From: Methylobacterium oryzae
GTDB taxonomy: Bacteria; Pseudomonadota; Alphaproteobacteria; Rhizobiales; Beijerinckiaceae
NCBI RefSeq assembly: GCF_021398735.1
Contig: NZ_CP090349.1
Span: 1,122,501-1,186,500, forward strand
DNA: 64,000 bases
Direction of reading: 5' to 3'
In this document: piece after piece, positions 48,259 through 57,988 of the stretch
How the letters are laid out: every line of letters begins with the position of its first letter
Position numbering within the stretch: the first letter of the stretch is position 1
Position numbers and translations under genes: made by a program
The notes under the pieces: model-generated
Database searches by the model: none
What the model saw: only the letters and a program-made list of their open reading frames with translations
Told to the model about the DNA's origin: nothing

Positions 48259-49161
48259 TCACGCCTCGCCGGTCTCCAGCGCCGCCGCCCGCACCGAGGG
48301 CAGGCAGGGATTGGCGTTGTCGCTGCGCCACGCGAGCCACAGCTCCGGCCCGGTCGTGGCCGGCAGGGCGATGGGCCGGAGCCGGATGTCGGCCATGCTG
48401 TTGCCCCGGGCGCTGCCCGGCACCAGCGCGACGCCGATGCCGGCGCCGACGAGGGCCAGCATCGCGTGGACCTGGTTCACCCGCTGCACGATCCGCGGCT
48501 GCACGCCCCCCGCCTCGAACAGCCGGTCGAGCAGGTCGATGAAGTAGCGCCCGCCCCGGGGTGACCACGTCACGAAGGCCTCGCCGTCGAGGTCCCGCAG
48601 GGTCGGGGCGCGCGCCGCCGCGAGGCGGTGCCCGCGCGGGACCGCGAGCAGGAGCCGCTCGCGCGCCAGCGGCGCTGTGGCGATCGCGGATTTCGGATCC
48701 TGCAGGACCGGGGCCGGCCGCAGGATCGCGAGATCGGTGCGGTTCTCGCCCAGCGCCAGGATCTGCTCGTCCGAGACCATCTCCTCCAGCACGAGGTCGA
48801 CCTCGGGCAGCGTCCGGCGGACATGGGCAACGACCTGCGGCAGCGTCCGGTAGGCCGAGGCGGCGGTGAAGCTGAGTCGCAGCACCCCGCTCTCGCCCAG
48901 GGCGGCGCGGCGCGTGATGCGCGCGGCGTTCTCGGCCGCCGCCAGCACCCGGTAGGCCTCGGCCAGGAAGGTGCGGCCCGCCGGGGTCAGGCGCACCGCC
49001 CGGGTGGTCCGCTCCAGCAGCGTCACGTCCAGCGTCTGCTCCAGCATCTGGATCTGCCGCGACAGGGGCGACTGGGTCAGGTGCAGCCGGGCCGCGGCCC
49101 GGCCGAAATGCATCTCCTCGGCGACGGCGACGAAGCTGCGGGCATGGCCGAGATCGAACAT
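48259..49161 (-). CDS. LysR-type regulator divergent from kdgD
   Basis: Encodes 300 residues: N-terminal winged helix-turn-helix (FVAVAEEMHFGRAAARLHLTQ...RQI, residues about 8-45), then a LysR effector domain (LRLSFTAASAYRTLPQVV). It lies 107 nt from kdgD in the opposite direction, the normal arrangement for a regulator of the glucarate operon. Binding sites lie in 49162-49268. Effector probably a glucarate intermediate; inferred. Confidence 0.85.
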   Translation of the reverse strand: MFDLGHARSFVAVAEEMHFGRAAARLHLTQSPLSRQIQMLEQTLDVTLLERTTRAVRLTPAGRTFLAEAYRVLAAAENAARITRRAALGESGVLRLSFTAASAYRTLPQVVAHVRRTLPEVDLVLEEMVSDEQILALGENRTDLAILRPAPVLQDPKSAIATAPLARERLLLAVPRGHRLAAARAPTLRDLDGEAFVTWSPRGGRYFIDLLDRLFEAGGVQPRIVQRVNQVHAMLALVGAGIGVALVPGSARGNSMADIRLRPIALPATTGPELWLAWRSDNANPCLPSVRAAALETGEA

Positions 49162-49268
49162 TGATGCAGGATCCGGGATAATCCAGCCAAAATCAACGTT
49201 GGACGCATTTAACGCCGGCGCCTAACCCCGGACGCGACACCGAACGGTGCGTTCCAGGGAGAGAATCG

Positions 49269-50183
49269 ATGGCGAGCATGACCCCGGCCGAGATGGCGCG
49301 CGTGCTGGGCTCCGGCCTGCTGTCCTTCCCGGTCACGCATTTCCGCGACGATCTCAGCTTCGACGAGACCGCCTACCGGGACAATCTCGGGCGGCTGGCC
49401 GACTACAGGGTTTCGGGCCTGTTCGCCGCCGGCGGCACCGGCGAGTTCTTCTCGCTGACGCCCGTCGAGATCGACCGCGTCCTGCGCGCCGCCGTCGAGG
49501 AGACCCGCGGCCGGACCCCGGTCATCGCCCCCGCCGGCCAGGGTACCGCCCTGGCGGTCGAGATGGCCCGGGCCGCCGAGGCCGCCGGCGCGGACGGGAT
49601 CCTGCTGCTGCCGCCCTACCTCGTCGGCTCCGAGCAGGCCGGTCTCGCCGCCCATATCGAGGCGGTCTGCCGCGCGACCTCGCTCGGCGTCATCGTCTAC
49701 AACCGCGCCAACGCCCAGCTCAACGAGCAGACGCTCGCCGGCCTGTGCGAGCGCTGCCCGAACCTCGTCGGCTTCAAGGACGGCGTCGGCGACGTCGAGC
49801 TGATGACCCGGGTCTACGCCGCTCTGGGCGACCGCCTGACCTATGTGGGCGGCCTGCCCACCGCCGAGACCTTCGCGCTGCCGTACCTGGAGATGGGCGT
49901 CACCACCTACTCCTCGGCGATCTTCAACTTCCTGCCCGAATGGGCGCTGTCTTTCTACGACAGCGTCCGCCGCCGGGACCGCGACGCGGTCTACCGGGAG
50001 CTGCGCGACTTCGTCCTCCCCTACATCGCGATCCGCAACCGCAAGCGCGGCTACGCGGTCTCGATCGTCAAGGCGGGCATGAGCGCCGTCGGCCGCCACG
50101 CCGGCCCGGTCCGGCCGCCGCTGACCGAACTCGACGCGGCCGAGCGCGCCGAGCTGACGGCCTTGATCGGCGACCGCCGCTGA
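49269..50183 (+). CDS. kdgD: 5-dehydro-4-deoxyglucarate dehydratase
   Basis: Encodes 304 residues of the DapA superfamily. Seen: [14 protein letters not shown] near the start, the [13 protein letters not shown] loop, the Tyr in VIVYNRANA and the Schiff-base Lys in GFKDGVGD. It converts 5-keto-4-deoxy-D-glucarate to 2-oxoglutarate semialdehyde, CO2 and water. It is the first gene of the D-glucarate cluster with the MFS transporter and gudD. A gggagag site precedes the ATG. Confidence 0.94.
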   Translation: MASMTPAEMARVLGSGLLSFPVTHFRDDLSFDETAYRDNLGRLADYRVSGLFAAGGTGEFFSLTPVEIDRVLRAAVEETRGRTPVIAPAGQGTALAVEMARAAEAAGADGILLLPPYLVGSEQAGLAAHIEAVCRATSLGVIVYNRANAQLNEQTLAGLCERCPNLVGFKDGVGDVELMTRVYAALGDRLTYVGGLPTAETFALPYLEMGVTTYSSAIFNFLPEWALSFYDSVRRRDRDAVYRELRDFVLPYIAIRNRKRGYAVSIVKAGMSAVGRHAGPVRPPLTELDAAERAELTALIGDRR

Positions 50184-50280
50184 GCCCCGCCTCGACACCC
50201 AAGACAGACCCGCCGAGCCAACGGCGGCCACGACCCGCCTCCCGGATCAACCGGGCGGCGACGAGCCTGGGAGAACGTCC

Positions 50281-51636
50281 ATGAGTGCCAGTTCGACCGG
50301 CGCGCCGAGCACCCTGCTCGCCGCCGCCGACGCGGGTCGCCGCACCCGCGTCCGCCTGCTGATCGTCGCGATGCTGTTCGCCGCGACCACCATCAACTAC
50401 GCCGACCGCGCGACCATCTCGATCGCCGGCCCCGACATGGCCAAGGAACTCGGCCTCTCGCCGGTTCAGATGGGCTACGTCTTCTCGGCCTTCGCGTGGT
50501 CCTACGTCCTCGCCCAGATCCCGGGCGGCTGGCTCCTCGACCGCTACAGCGTCAAGTGGGTCTACGCCGCCGCCGTCGCCCTCTGGTCGGCCTTCACGCT
50601 GGTCCAGGGCGCCGTCGGCTTCTTCACCGGCCTGACCGCCGTGGTGCTGCTCTTCGCCCTGCGGCTCGCCGTCGGCCTCACCGAGGCGCCGGTCTTCCCC
50701 GCCAACGCCCGGATCGTCGCCGCGTGGTTCCCGACCCGCGAGCGCGGCATGGCCTCGGCGTTCTTCAACTCGGCGCAGTACTTCGCCACGGTGCTGTTCA
50801 CGCCGCTGATGGCGTGGATCGTCCACAACTTCGGCTGGCACCACGTCTTCACCAGCATGGGCCTGCTCGGCATCGCCTTCGCGGTCCTCTGGCTGCGCGT
50901 GGTCGACAGCCCGAAGAACCACCCGTCGATGAACCAGGCGGAGCGGGACTACATCGAGGCCGGCGGCGCCCTGCTCGACATGGACGGCCAGAGCCGGAGC
51001 AAGCAGGGCGATGCCGGCCGGACGCTGCGCCAGCTGCTCGCCAACCGGATGCTGCTCGGCATCTATATCGGCCAGTACTGCATCACCGTGCTGACCTACT
51101 TCTTCCTGACGTGGTTCCCGGTCTACCTCGTCAAGGAGCGCGGCCTGTCGATCCTGCAGGCCGGTTTCGCGGCGGTGCTGCCGGCGCTCTGCGGCTTCAT
51201 CGGCGGCATCCTCGGGGGCGTGATCTCCGACCTGCTCCTGCGCCGCGGCTTCTCGCTGACGGCGGCCCGCAAGATCCCGATCGTCGGCGGCATGCTGCTG
51301 TCGATGAGCATCATCGGCTGCAACTACGTCCAGGCGGACGCCCTGGTGGTCGGCCTGATGGCGCTCGCCTTCTTCGGCAAGGGCATCGGCGCGCTCGGCT
51401 GGGCGGTCGTCGCCGATACCTCCCCGCGGGAGAGCGGCGGCCTCTCGGGCGGCCTGTTCAACACCTTCGGCAACACCGCCGGTATCACCACGCCGATCGC
51501 GATCGGCTACATCGTCCAGAGCACGGGCTCGTTCAACGGCGCCCTGGTCTTCGTCGGCCTGAACGCCCTCGTCGCCTGCTTCTGCTACCTCGTGGTGGTC
51601 GGCGAGATCCGCCGCGTCGAGCTCAAGGCCCACTGA
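50281..51636 (+). CDS. MFS transporter, probable glucarate/galactarate permease
   Basis: Encodes 451 residues with about 12 membrane helices. N-terminal INYADRATISIAGPDM and the RERGMASAFFNSAQY loop are typical of the anion:cation symporter (GudP/GarP-type) branch of MFS. Between kdgD and gudD, so it likely imports D-glucarate or a related sugar diacid by proton symport. Inner membrane. ggga site before the ATG. Confidence 0.88.
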   Translation: MSASSTGAPSTLLAAADAGRRTRVRLLIVAMLFAATTINYADRATISIAGPDMAKELGLSPVQMGYVFSAFAWSYVLAQIPGGWLLDRYSVKWVYAAAVALWSAFTLVQGAVGFFTGLTAVVLLFALRLAVGLTEAPVFPANARIVAAWFPTRERGMASAFFNSAQYFATVLFTPLMAWIVHNFGWHHVFTSMGLLGIAFAVLWLRVVDSPKNHPSMNQAERDYIEAGGALLDMDGQSRSKQGDAGRTLRQLLANRMLLGIYIGQYCITVLTYFFLTWFPVYLVKERGLSILQAGFAAVLPALCGFIGGILGGVISDLLLRRGFSLTAARKIPIVGGMLLSMSIIGCNYVQADALVVGLMALAFFGKGIGALGWAVVADTSPRESGGLSGGLFNTFGNTAGITTPIAIGYIVQSTGSFNGALVFVGLNALVACFCYLVVVGEIRRVELKAH

Positions 51637-51729
51637 CCCGCACGCCGGACCGGCCCCGGCCGGTCCGGCCCCGCATCGATCCCGCCTCGCGCCCGGCGCA
51701 GACCGGCCGGGGGCCCCGAGGAGGACGCC

Positions 51730-53079
51730 ATGCTGAACGACAGTCGCCACGCCGCCCGCCACACGCCGACCGTGACCGCCATGAAGGTCGTGCCGGTGGC
51801 CGGCCACGACAGCATGCTGCTCAACCTCTCGGGCGCGCACGGCCCGTACTTCACCCGCAACCTCGTGATCCTGACCGACTCCACCGGCGCCACCGGCCTC
51901 GGCGAGGTCCCCGGCGGCGAGGGCATCCGCAAGACCCTGGAGGATGCCCGGGACCTCGTCGTCGGGCAGCCGCTCGGCGCCTGGAACGCGGTGCTCAACG
52001 CCATGCGGACGCGCTTCGCCGACCGCGACGTCGGCGGGCGCGGCCTGCAGACCTTCGACCTGCGCATCACCATCCACGCGGTCACGGCCGTCGAATCCGC
52101 CTTCCTCGACCTGCTCGGCCAGTACCTCGACGTGCCGGTGGCCGCCCTCCTGGGCGAGGGCCAGCAGCGCGACGCCGTCGAGATGCTGGGCTACCTGTTC
52201 TACGTCGGCGACCGCACCCGCACGGATCTCGATTACCGTGCGCCGACCGCCCGCGACGGCTGGTTCCGCCTGCGCGACGAGGAGGCGCTGACCCCGGAGG
52301 CCGTCGCCCGGCTCGCCGAGGCCGCCTACGACCGGTACGGCTTCAACGACTTCAAGCTGAAGGGCGGCGTGCTGCGCGGCGAGGAGGAGATCGCCGCCGT
52401 CACCGCGATCCACGAGCGGTTCCCCAAGGCGCGGGTCACGCTCGACCCGAACGGCGCGTGGTCCCTCGCGGAGGCGATCCGCCTCTGCAAGGGCCAGGGC
52501 CACGTCCTGGCCTACGCGGAGGATCCCTGCGGCGCCGAGGGCGGGTTCTCGGGCCGCGAGATCATGGCGGAGTTCCGCCGCGCCACCGGCCTGCCCACCG
52601 CCACCAACATGATCGCCACCGACTGGCGCCAGATGAACCACGCGATCCAGCTCGGCGCCGTCGACATCCCGCTGGCCGACCCGCATTTCTGGACGCTCGC
52701 CGGCTCGGTCCGGGTGGCCCAGCTGTGCCGCGACCACGGCCTGACCTGGGGCTCGCACTCGAACAACCACTTCGACGTGTCGCTCGCGATGTTCACCCAC
52801 GTGGCCGCGGCGGCGCCCGGCAACGTCACGGCGATCGACACCCACTGGATCTGGCAGGACGGCGAGCGCCTGACCAAGGAGCCGCTGGCGATCCGCGGCG
52901 GCCTCGTGCGGGTGCCGGAGCGGCCGGGCCTCGGCATCGAGCTCGACATGTCGGCGGTTGAGGAGGCCCACGCCCTCTACCGCGACCACGGCCTCGGCGC
53001 CCGCGACGACGCGGCCGCCATGCAGTTCCTGATCCCCGGCTGGACCTTCGACAACAAGAAGCCCTGCCTGGTCCGCTGA
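51730..53079 (+). CDS. gudD: glucarate dehydratase
   Basis: Encodes 449 residues of the enolase superfamily. Seen: the Lys acid/base region FKLKGG, metal ligands in [15 protein letters not shown] and NMIATD, and the catalytic His region WGSHSNNHF. It dehydrates D-glucarate (and often L-idarate) to 5-keto-4-deoxy-D-glucarate, the substrate of kdgD. Together they give 2-oxoglutarate semialdehyde. A 2-oxoglutarate semialdehyde dehydrogenase is not in the window. Confidence 0.95.
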   Translation: MLNDSRHAARHTPTVTAMKVVPVAGHDSMLLNLSGAHGPYFTRNLVILTDSTGATGLGEVPGGEGIRKTLEDARDLVVGQPLGAWNAVLNAMRTRFADRDVGGRGLQTFDLRITIHAVTAVESAFLDLLGQYLDVPVAALLGEGQQRDAVEMLGYLFYVGDRTRTDLDYRAPTARDGWFRLRDEEALTPEAVARLAEAAYDRYGFNDFKLKGGVLRGEEEIAAVTAIHERFPKARVTLDPNGAWSLAEAIRLCKGQGHVLAYAEDPCGAEGGFSGREIMAEFRRATGLPTATNMIATDWRQMNHAIQLGAVDIPLADPHFWTLAGSVRVAQLCRDHGLTWGSHSNNHFDVSLAMFTHVAAAAPGNVTAIDTHWIWQDGERLTKEPLAIRGGLVRVPERPGLGIELDMSAVEEAHALYRDHGLGARDDAAAMQFLIPGWTFDNKKPCLVR

Positions 53080-53101
53080 GGCCCGGCCCGGGCCCGCGCC
53101 G

Positions 53102-54643
53102 TCAGACGCGCGAGCTCGGGCGGTAGAACGGCTCGTGCCGCGACGGGTCGATGTAGTCGGCGTAGAAGCGCCGCGCGTGGGGGAGCAGCGCCTTCGACAG
53201 CTGGCGCCGCTCGACCTCGTCGTCCGAGAGCGCCCGCGACAGGTCGTCGTGGAGCGCCTTCAGGGCGGCGTCGCGGTCGACCCGGGTGAAGCGGCCGTCC
53301 GCGTAGAGCACCTCACCCTCGCACAGAACCGCAGTGACGCCGCCGGTCTTGGCCCGCTGGATCACCGCGTCGAGGAGCGGCGTCTCCGGGTCGAGATACG
53401 GGTAGGCGATCTGGTCCCAGTCGATCAGGACCATGTCGGCGCCCTTGCCGACCTCGATCGTGCCGAGGCTGTCGCCGTAGGGGGTGGTGCGGGCGCCTCC
53501 GACGGTCGCCATGCGCAGCACCTGCGCCATGCTCGGCACGTCGGCCTCGTCCATGCCGGGCACCCGGTGGGCGCGCAGCACGAGGCGCATCTCCTGCAGC
53601 ATGTCGCGGTCGTCGTTGATGCCCGCCTCGTCGAGGCCGATCGCCGTGTTGATCCCCTTCGCCTCGAAGCGGTTGAGCGCCGCCACGCCGGAGCGCAGCC
53701 GGAAGTTCGAGGAACAGTTGTGGCAGATGCAGGTGCCGGTCGCCGCCACCCGGTCGATGTCGGACTCGTTGAGCCAGACGCCGTGGCCGAGCGTCAGGAG
53801 GGGCCCCAGCATGCCGAACCGGTCGAGGTACTCGACCGCGGTCCCGCCGCCGCGCTTCTCCGCGTAGGCCTTCTGGTAGGCGGTCTCGACGAGGTGCATG
53901 TGCATCGGCACGTCGTAGGATTCGGACAGGCCGGCCAAGCCCTCGAGGGCCGCGTCCGAGCACCAGTGCAGGTTGGCGGGGGCGAGCTGGATCTTCGCCC
54001 GCGACGCGCCCTCCTGACCGGCATGCAGGCTGCGGAAGAGCGAGAAATTGTCCTCCAGGGACATCTGGAAGCGCTCGAACCAGCGCTTCATCGGGTCCTG
54101 CAGCGGCGCCGGCAGGCTCGCCACGAAGTCCCTATCGGCCTGGTAGACGAGGCGGTTCTGGTCGCGGACCGCGAAGCAGTACGAGACCCGCATGCCGATG
54201 TCGCGATAGGCGCGCAGCACCTCGTTGGAGCGCGCCTCGACCTCTTCCAGGCTGCCGGGCATCCAGCCGTGGATGTGCTGGACCGTGGTGATCCCGGAGC
54301 CGACCATCTCGAAGGCCGAGTACAGGGTGTCGAGGTAGAGGTTCAGGTTGCGTGCCACCATGCGGGTGACGAACCACAGCTCCAGGGGCATGTCGGGGGA
54401 GCCGAGCTGCACCGGCGTCAGGCCGACATGGTGGTGGCCGTTGACGAAGCCCGGCAGCAGGATCTCGCGGCCGGACCCGATCACGGGTGCGTCGGGATAG
54501 CGGGCGTGCAGGTCCGCGTAGGTGCCGACCGCGGCGATGACCCCGTCCTTCTGAAGAACCGCGCCGTCGGCGATCTCCTCCCAGCGATCGTGGTCGAGGG
54601 TGCGGGTGATCATCCGCCGGCTGCGGATCAGCGATGTGGCCAT
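53102..54643 (-). CDS. amidohydrolase / TRZ-ATZ-type deaminase
   Basis: Encodes 513 residues. Metal site: HxH in FVNGHHHVG (residue about 73), His in MHMHLVET, His in TLGHGVWL and Asp in IGLDEAGIND. These fit subtype III amidohydrolases of the ATZ/TRZ class (8-oxoguanine deaminase, hydroxyatrazine hydrolases), zinc or iron. It is the last gene of an ABC importer operon, so it probably deaminates or hydrolyses the imported compound. The substrate is not known. ATG 54643 is the family start. Confidence 0.85.
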   Translation of the reverse strand: MATSLIRSRRMITRTLDHDRWEEIADGAVLQKDGVIAAVGTYADLHARYPDAPVIGSGREILLPGFVNGHHHVGLTPVQLGSPDMPLELWFVTRMVARNLNLYLDTLYSAFEMVGSGITTVQHIHGWMPGSLEEVEARSNEVLRAYRDIGMRVSYCFAVRDQNRLVYQADRDFVASLPAPLQDPMKRWFERFQMSLEDNFSLFRSLHAGQEGASRAKIQLAPANLHWCSDAALEGLAGLSESYDVPMHMHLVETAYQKAYAEKRGGGTAVEYLDRFGMLGPLLTLGHGVWLNESDIDRVAATGTCICHNCSSNFRLRSGVAALNRFEAKGINTAIGLDEAGINDDRDMLQEMRLVLRAHRVPGMDEADVPSMAQVLRMATVGGARTTPYGDSLGTIEVGKGADMVLIDWDQIAYPYLDPETPLLDAVIQRAKTGGVTAVLCEGEVLYADGRFTRVDRDAALKALHDDLSRALSDDEVERRQLSKALLPHARRFYADYIDPSRHEPFYRPSSRV

Positions 54644-54669
54644 GGTCGTGTCCGTGTTGGGGGAGGGGG

Positions 54670-55476
54670 TCAGACGAGCGCTTCCTGCTCGGCGAAGGCC
54701 CGGTCGACCTCGTCGCGCAGGAGCTCGGTGAGGTGCCGCCGCAAGGCCTCCGCCTCGGGCGAGAACGGGTCGCGCGGGCGGGCGAGGTCGTTGCGGACGA
54801 TCGTCTTGATCCGCCCGGGGCGGGCGGTGAACACCACCACCCGGTCGGCGAGCGCCACCGCCTCGTCGATGTGGTGGGTCACGAACAGCACCGAGGCGCC
54901 GCTGTCGCGCCAGACGTCGAGCAGGAAGTCCTGCATCTTCTGGCGGGTCTGGACGTCGAGCGCCGCGAAGGGCTCGTCCATCAGCAGTACCTTCGGGCGC
55001 ATGGCCAGCGCCCGCGCCACCGCCACGCGCTGGCGCATGCCGCCGGACAGCTCGTCCGGCCGCTTGTCGAAGGCCTCGGCGAGGCCGACGCGCTGGAGCG
55101 CCGCCCGGGCGACGCTCCGGCGCTCGGCCTCCGGCACGCCCTTCAGCGACAGGCCGAAGCTGACGTTCTGCCAGACGCTGAGCCAGGGCAGCAGCGAGGT
55201 CTCCTGGAAGATCAGGCTGCGCTCCGGCGACGGACCGGTGACGGCCTCGCCGAAGGCCAGGAGTTCGCCCCCGGAGGTGGGTTCGAGCCCGGCGATCAGG
55301 TAGAGCAGCGTGCTCTTCCCGCAGCCCGAGGGGCCGAGGAACACCACGAACTCGCCGGGCCGCACGGTCAGGTCGATGTCGCGCAGGGCCTCGTGGGCGC
55401 GGGCGGTGCCGGCCGCCCAGACCTTGGCGACGCCGCGGCACGCGACGGCGTCCTCGGATGCGGGATCAGAGGCCAA
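54670..55476 (-). CDS. ABC transporter ATP-binding protein, SsuB/TauB class
   Basis: Encodes 268 residues: Walker A GPSGCGKST, signature LSGGMRQRV, Walker B VLLMDEPF, H-loop VTHHIDEA. Its start is TTG (revcomp of caa at 55474-55476), with only a weak ribosome binding site; it overlaps the permease gene by 11 nt. SsuB/TauB-like importers carry sulfonates, taurine, nitrate or pyrimidine-like compounds; the amidohydrolase partner favours a heterocyclic or amine substrate. Confidence 0.87.
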   Translation of the reverse strand: MASDPASEDAVACRGVAKVWAAGTARAHEALRDIDLTVRPGEFVVFLGPSGCGKSTLLYLIAGLEPTSGGELLAFGEAVTGPSPERSLIFQETSLLPWLSVWQNVSFGLSLKGVPEAERRSVARAALQRVGLAEAFDKRPDELSGGMRQRVAVARALAMRPKVLLMDEPFAALDVQTRQKMQDFLLDVWRDSGASVLFVTHHIDEAVALADRVVVFTARPGRIKTIVRNDLARPRDPFSPEAEALRRHLTELLRDEVDRAFAEQEALV

Positions 55477-56395
55477 GGGAGGACCCCGCGTCGCGCGGCA
55501 GCCAGTACAGCAGCCGCCGTTGGACCAGCCGGAACAGCAGGTCGAAGGCGAAGCCGAGCAGGCCGATCAGCGTGATGGTGAAGAACACGAGCGACGGGTT
55601 GAAGGTGTTGCGCGCCAGCATGATCACCTGGCCGAGCCCGTAGCCGACGCCGGTCGCCTCGGCGACGAGCACCACCATCCAGGCGCCGAACAGGTTGAGG
55701 CGCAGCACCGCGAGCAGTCCCGGCAGGATCGCCGGCACGATCACCCGGGCGTAGATCTGGCGCTTCGACGCCCCCATGGTCCGGGCGACGTTGATGAAGT
55801 TGCGGTTGACCCCGTCGATCTGCTGGATGGTCGAGAGCACCATCGTGAAGAACAGGGCGATGAACACCATGAAGATCGCCGGGGCGTTGCCGATCCCGAA
55901 CATGAAGATCGCCACCGGCAGCCACGCGATCGGCGAGACCGGCGCCAGGAGCGTGATGGTCGGCAGGGTCAGCCGCTCGAACAGCTTGAAGTAGCGGATC
56001 GCCACCCCGACCAGGATCGACAGGGAGGCCGCCAGGGCGAGGCCCGCCAGCACCCGGCCGGTCGAGGCGAGCACGGTGATCAGCACCGCCATGGCGGGGC
56101 TGGGGCCGGTATTCATCCCGGTGCCGATCTGCCAGCGCTGCGCGGTGTTGAAGAAGCGCGCCTGCTCGGCGAGGTTGCCGAGGAAGATGTGCGGCGGCGG
56201 CAGGAGCTTGGCGTCGGCGATGCCGAGCGCCCAGAGCAGCTCCCAGAGGCCGGCGAAGGAACCGACCGAGACCAGCATCCATCCGATCCGGCGGAGCAGG
56301 GGGACGAACCCTTCGGGCAGCGCGAGGCGTTGACCGAGCGGGAGGCGCGGCCGGTCCTGCGGGACGGCGGCGGCGCGGGCGAGGAAGGTGGCCAT
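55466..56395 (-). CDS. ABC transporter permease, SsuC/TauC class
   Basis: Encodes 309 residues with about six membrane helices. The EAA-type loop NVARTMGASKRQIYARVIVPAILPG is the coupling segment that contacts the ATPase. It starts 4 nt after the binding-protein stop and overlaps the ATPase start, so expression is tightly coupled. Inner membrane. Confidence 0.9.
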   Translation of the reverse strand: MATFLARAAAVPQDRPRLPLGQRLALPEGFVPLLRRIGWMLVSVGSFAGLWELLWALGIADAKLLPPPHIFLGNLAEQARFFNTAQRWQIGTGMNTGPSPAMAVLITVLASTGRVLAGLALAASLSILVGVAIRYFKLFERLTLPTITLLAPVSPIAWLPVAIFMFGIGNAPAIFMVFIALFFTMVLSTIQQIDGVNRNFINVARTMGASKRQIYARVIVPAILPGLLAVLRLNLFGAWMVVLVAEATGVGYGLGQVIMLARNTFNPSLVFFTITLIGLLGFAFDLLFRLVQRRLLYWLPRDAGSSLGL

Positions 56396-56399
56396 CCGC

Positions 56400-57452
56400 T
56401 CAGGCCGACTTCAGCTTGAGCTTGCCGTAGAGGTCCGGGTTCTCGGCGATGACCTGTTCCAGCAGGGTCCAGTCGATCGCGTCGCGGCCGGGCTTCTTCT
56501 TGATGTAGCCCATCTCGGCGACGGAATCGGTCCGGTCGAGGATGAACTGCGTCTGGTTGCGGGCGTCGACCACCGAGGGCTGCCGGCCCATGGCGAGCTG
56601 GGCGTTGCTCATCGAGGTCTTGTAGTAGGAGCCGACGAGCTTGTTTAGGGCGGCCTGGGGGTCGCCCTCCGCCAGCGCCTGGGCCTTCATCATGCCCTTG
56701 ATCAGGGCCTTCACGGCGGCCGGGTTCTTGGCGATCAGCTCGTTGCGGACCGCCAGCACGCAGTCGGTGTAGCCCTTGCCGTAGATGTCGGTCCCGTCGG
56801 AGAGCTTCACCGCGCCCTTCACGTCGGTGAGCAGCGCCGTGCCGTAGGGCTCGATGGTCGAGATGATGTCCAGCGCCCCGGCGCGGAACGCCTCCACGGC
56901 CTCCGGGGTCGAGCCCATGTAGCGGACGGTGATGTCCTTGAAGGCGACGCCGTTCTTCTTCAGCCAGTCGTAAGGCAGGACCTCGAGCGTATCGAGCTGG
57001 AAGGTCCCGAGCGTCTTGCCCTTGAGCTTCTCCGGGCTGTCGAGGCCGGGCTGGGCCACGAGCACGCAGCCCTCGATGCCGCCGCCGGCCACGATCTTCA
57101 CGGGAGCACCCGCGTCGTAGAGGGCCATGAAGCTCGTGTAGGGCATCACGCCGGCATCGACCTGGCCCATGCCGAGGAAGGTGACCTGATCCGAGAAGGT
57201 CGGCGTGTTGACGAAGTCGATGGTCAGCCCGTCATCCTTGGCGAGCTGCATCGCCTCGGCCAGGAAGAAGTTGAGGTTGCAGAACCCGGTGCCGTGGGTC
57301 GCGCGGATGCCGGTGGCCGCCGCGGCCGGGCCGGTCAGGCCCGGGCCCACCGCCAGGGTCAGCGCGGCGGCGGTCCCGCCGAGGAAGCGCCTGCGACTGG
57401 GCTTGAACCGCGTGAGATCCGGGACGCGATAATCGCCGTGACGGTCGCACAT
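56400..57452 (-). CDS. ABC transporter substrate-binding protein, NMT1/SsuA type
   Basis: Encodes 350 residues. The Tat-like leader SRRRFLGGTAAALTLAV (about 19-35) is followed by a periplasmic binding fold with NFFLAEAMQLAKDDG..., G-QVDAGVMPY and the DTLEVLPYDWLKKNG stretch common in NMT1/THI5-like or nitrate/sulfonate binding proteins. GAGGAG lies 8 nt before the start. It is the first gene of a four-gene operon (binding protein, permease, ATPase, amidohydrolase). Confidence 0.9.
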   Translation of the reverse strand: MCDRHGDYRVPDLTRFKPSRRRFLGGTAAALTLAVGPGLTGPAAAATGIRATHGTGFCNLNFFLAEAMQLAKDDGLTIDFVNTPTFSDQVTFLGMGQVDAGVMPYTSFMALYDAGAPVKIVAGGGIEGCVLVAQPGLDSPEKLKGKTLGTFQLDTLEVLPYDWLKKNGVAFKDITVRYMGSTPEAVEAFRAGALDIISTIEPYGTALLTDVKGAVKLSDGTDIYGKGYTDCVLAVRNELIAKNPAAVKALIKGMMKAQALAEGDPQAALNKLVGSYYKTSMSNAQLAMGRQPSVVDARNQTQFILDRTDSVAEMGYIKKKPGRDAIDWTLLEQVIAENPDLYGKLKLKSA

Positions 57453-57720
57453 ATCGACTCTCCTCAGAGGGCGGATCGCGCGATCCGCCGGACGGCGCGT
57501 GCCGGTGCTGAAACGGAGGGATCGGAGCTCGGGACAGGCTCAAGGCAGTCGCGGAGATCCGGTCGCCCGGCACCTCACCACATCGACGGCACGCCAACCT
57601 CTAGCCGCCGCCGGGGCGACGCTGCGCTGGTGAATACGAACCAAGAAGCGTGCCAGACGCGGGAACCTGCGGTGTTGGCGGCGCGCCTCACCCGTCGGCG
57701 CTGTCGAGGAACGGCACCGC

Positions 57721-57811
57721 CGTCATTGCGAGCGGAGCGAAGCAATCCAGCCGCGCCACGCCTCCGGACGTCGCGCTGCCCTGGGTCACTTCGCTGCGCT
57801 CGTGATGACGG
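57721..57811. repeat. imperfect palindromic repeat (REP/ERIC-like)
   Basis: Within the 536-nt gap 57453-57988, an imperfect inverted repeat of about 90 nt: an arm beginning gtcattgcgagcggagcg pairs with an arm ending tgcgctcgtgatgac. Copies of this kind of element are scattered in Methylobacterium genomes to my knowledge. The rest of the gap has no gene I can support, though it carries the promoter of the ABC operon. Confidence 0.65.
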
Positions 57812-57988
57812 AGGTGTCGCATCGACCTGTTCGACGCCCGCGAAAGCGGCTGTCTGCCGCCGGCGTGTTCAGCCGGGCTCTTCGGCCAATGCCGGTCCCG
57901 CGCGGGCGAAGAACGCGCGGAGCGGGCCCTCGGGCAGCATCCCGAGCCTCGCGCACAGGCGGTCGTCGGGCGCCCGGTCGGCGCCGCG

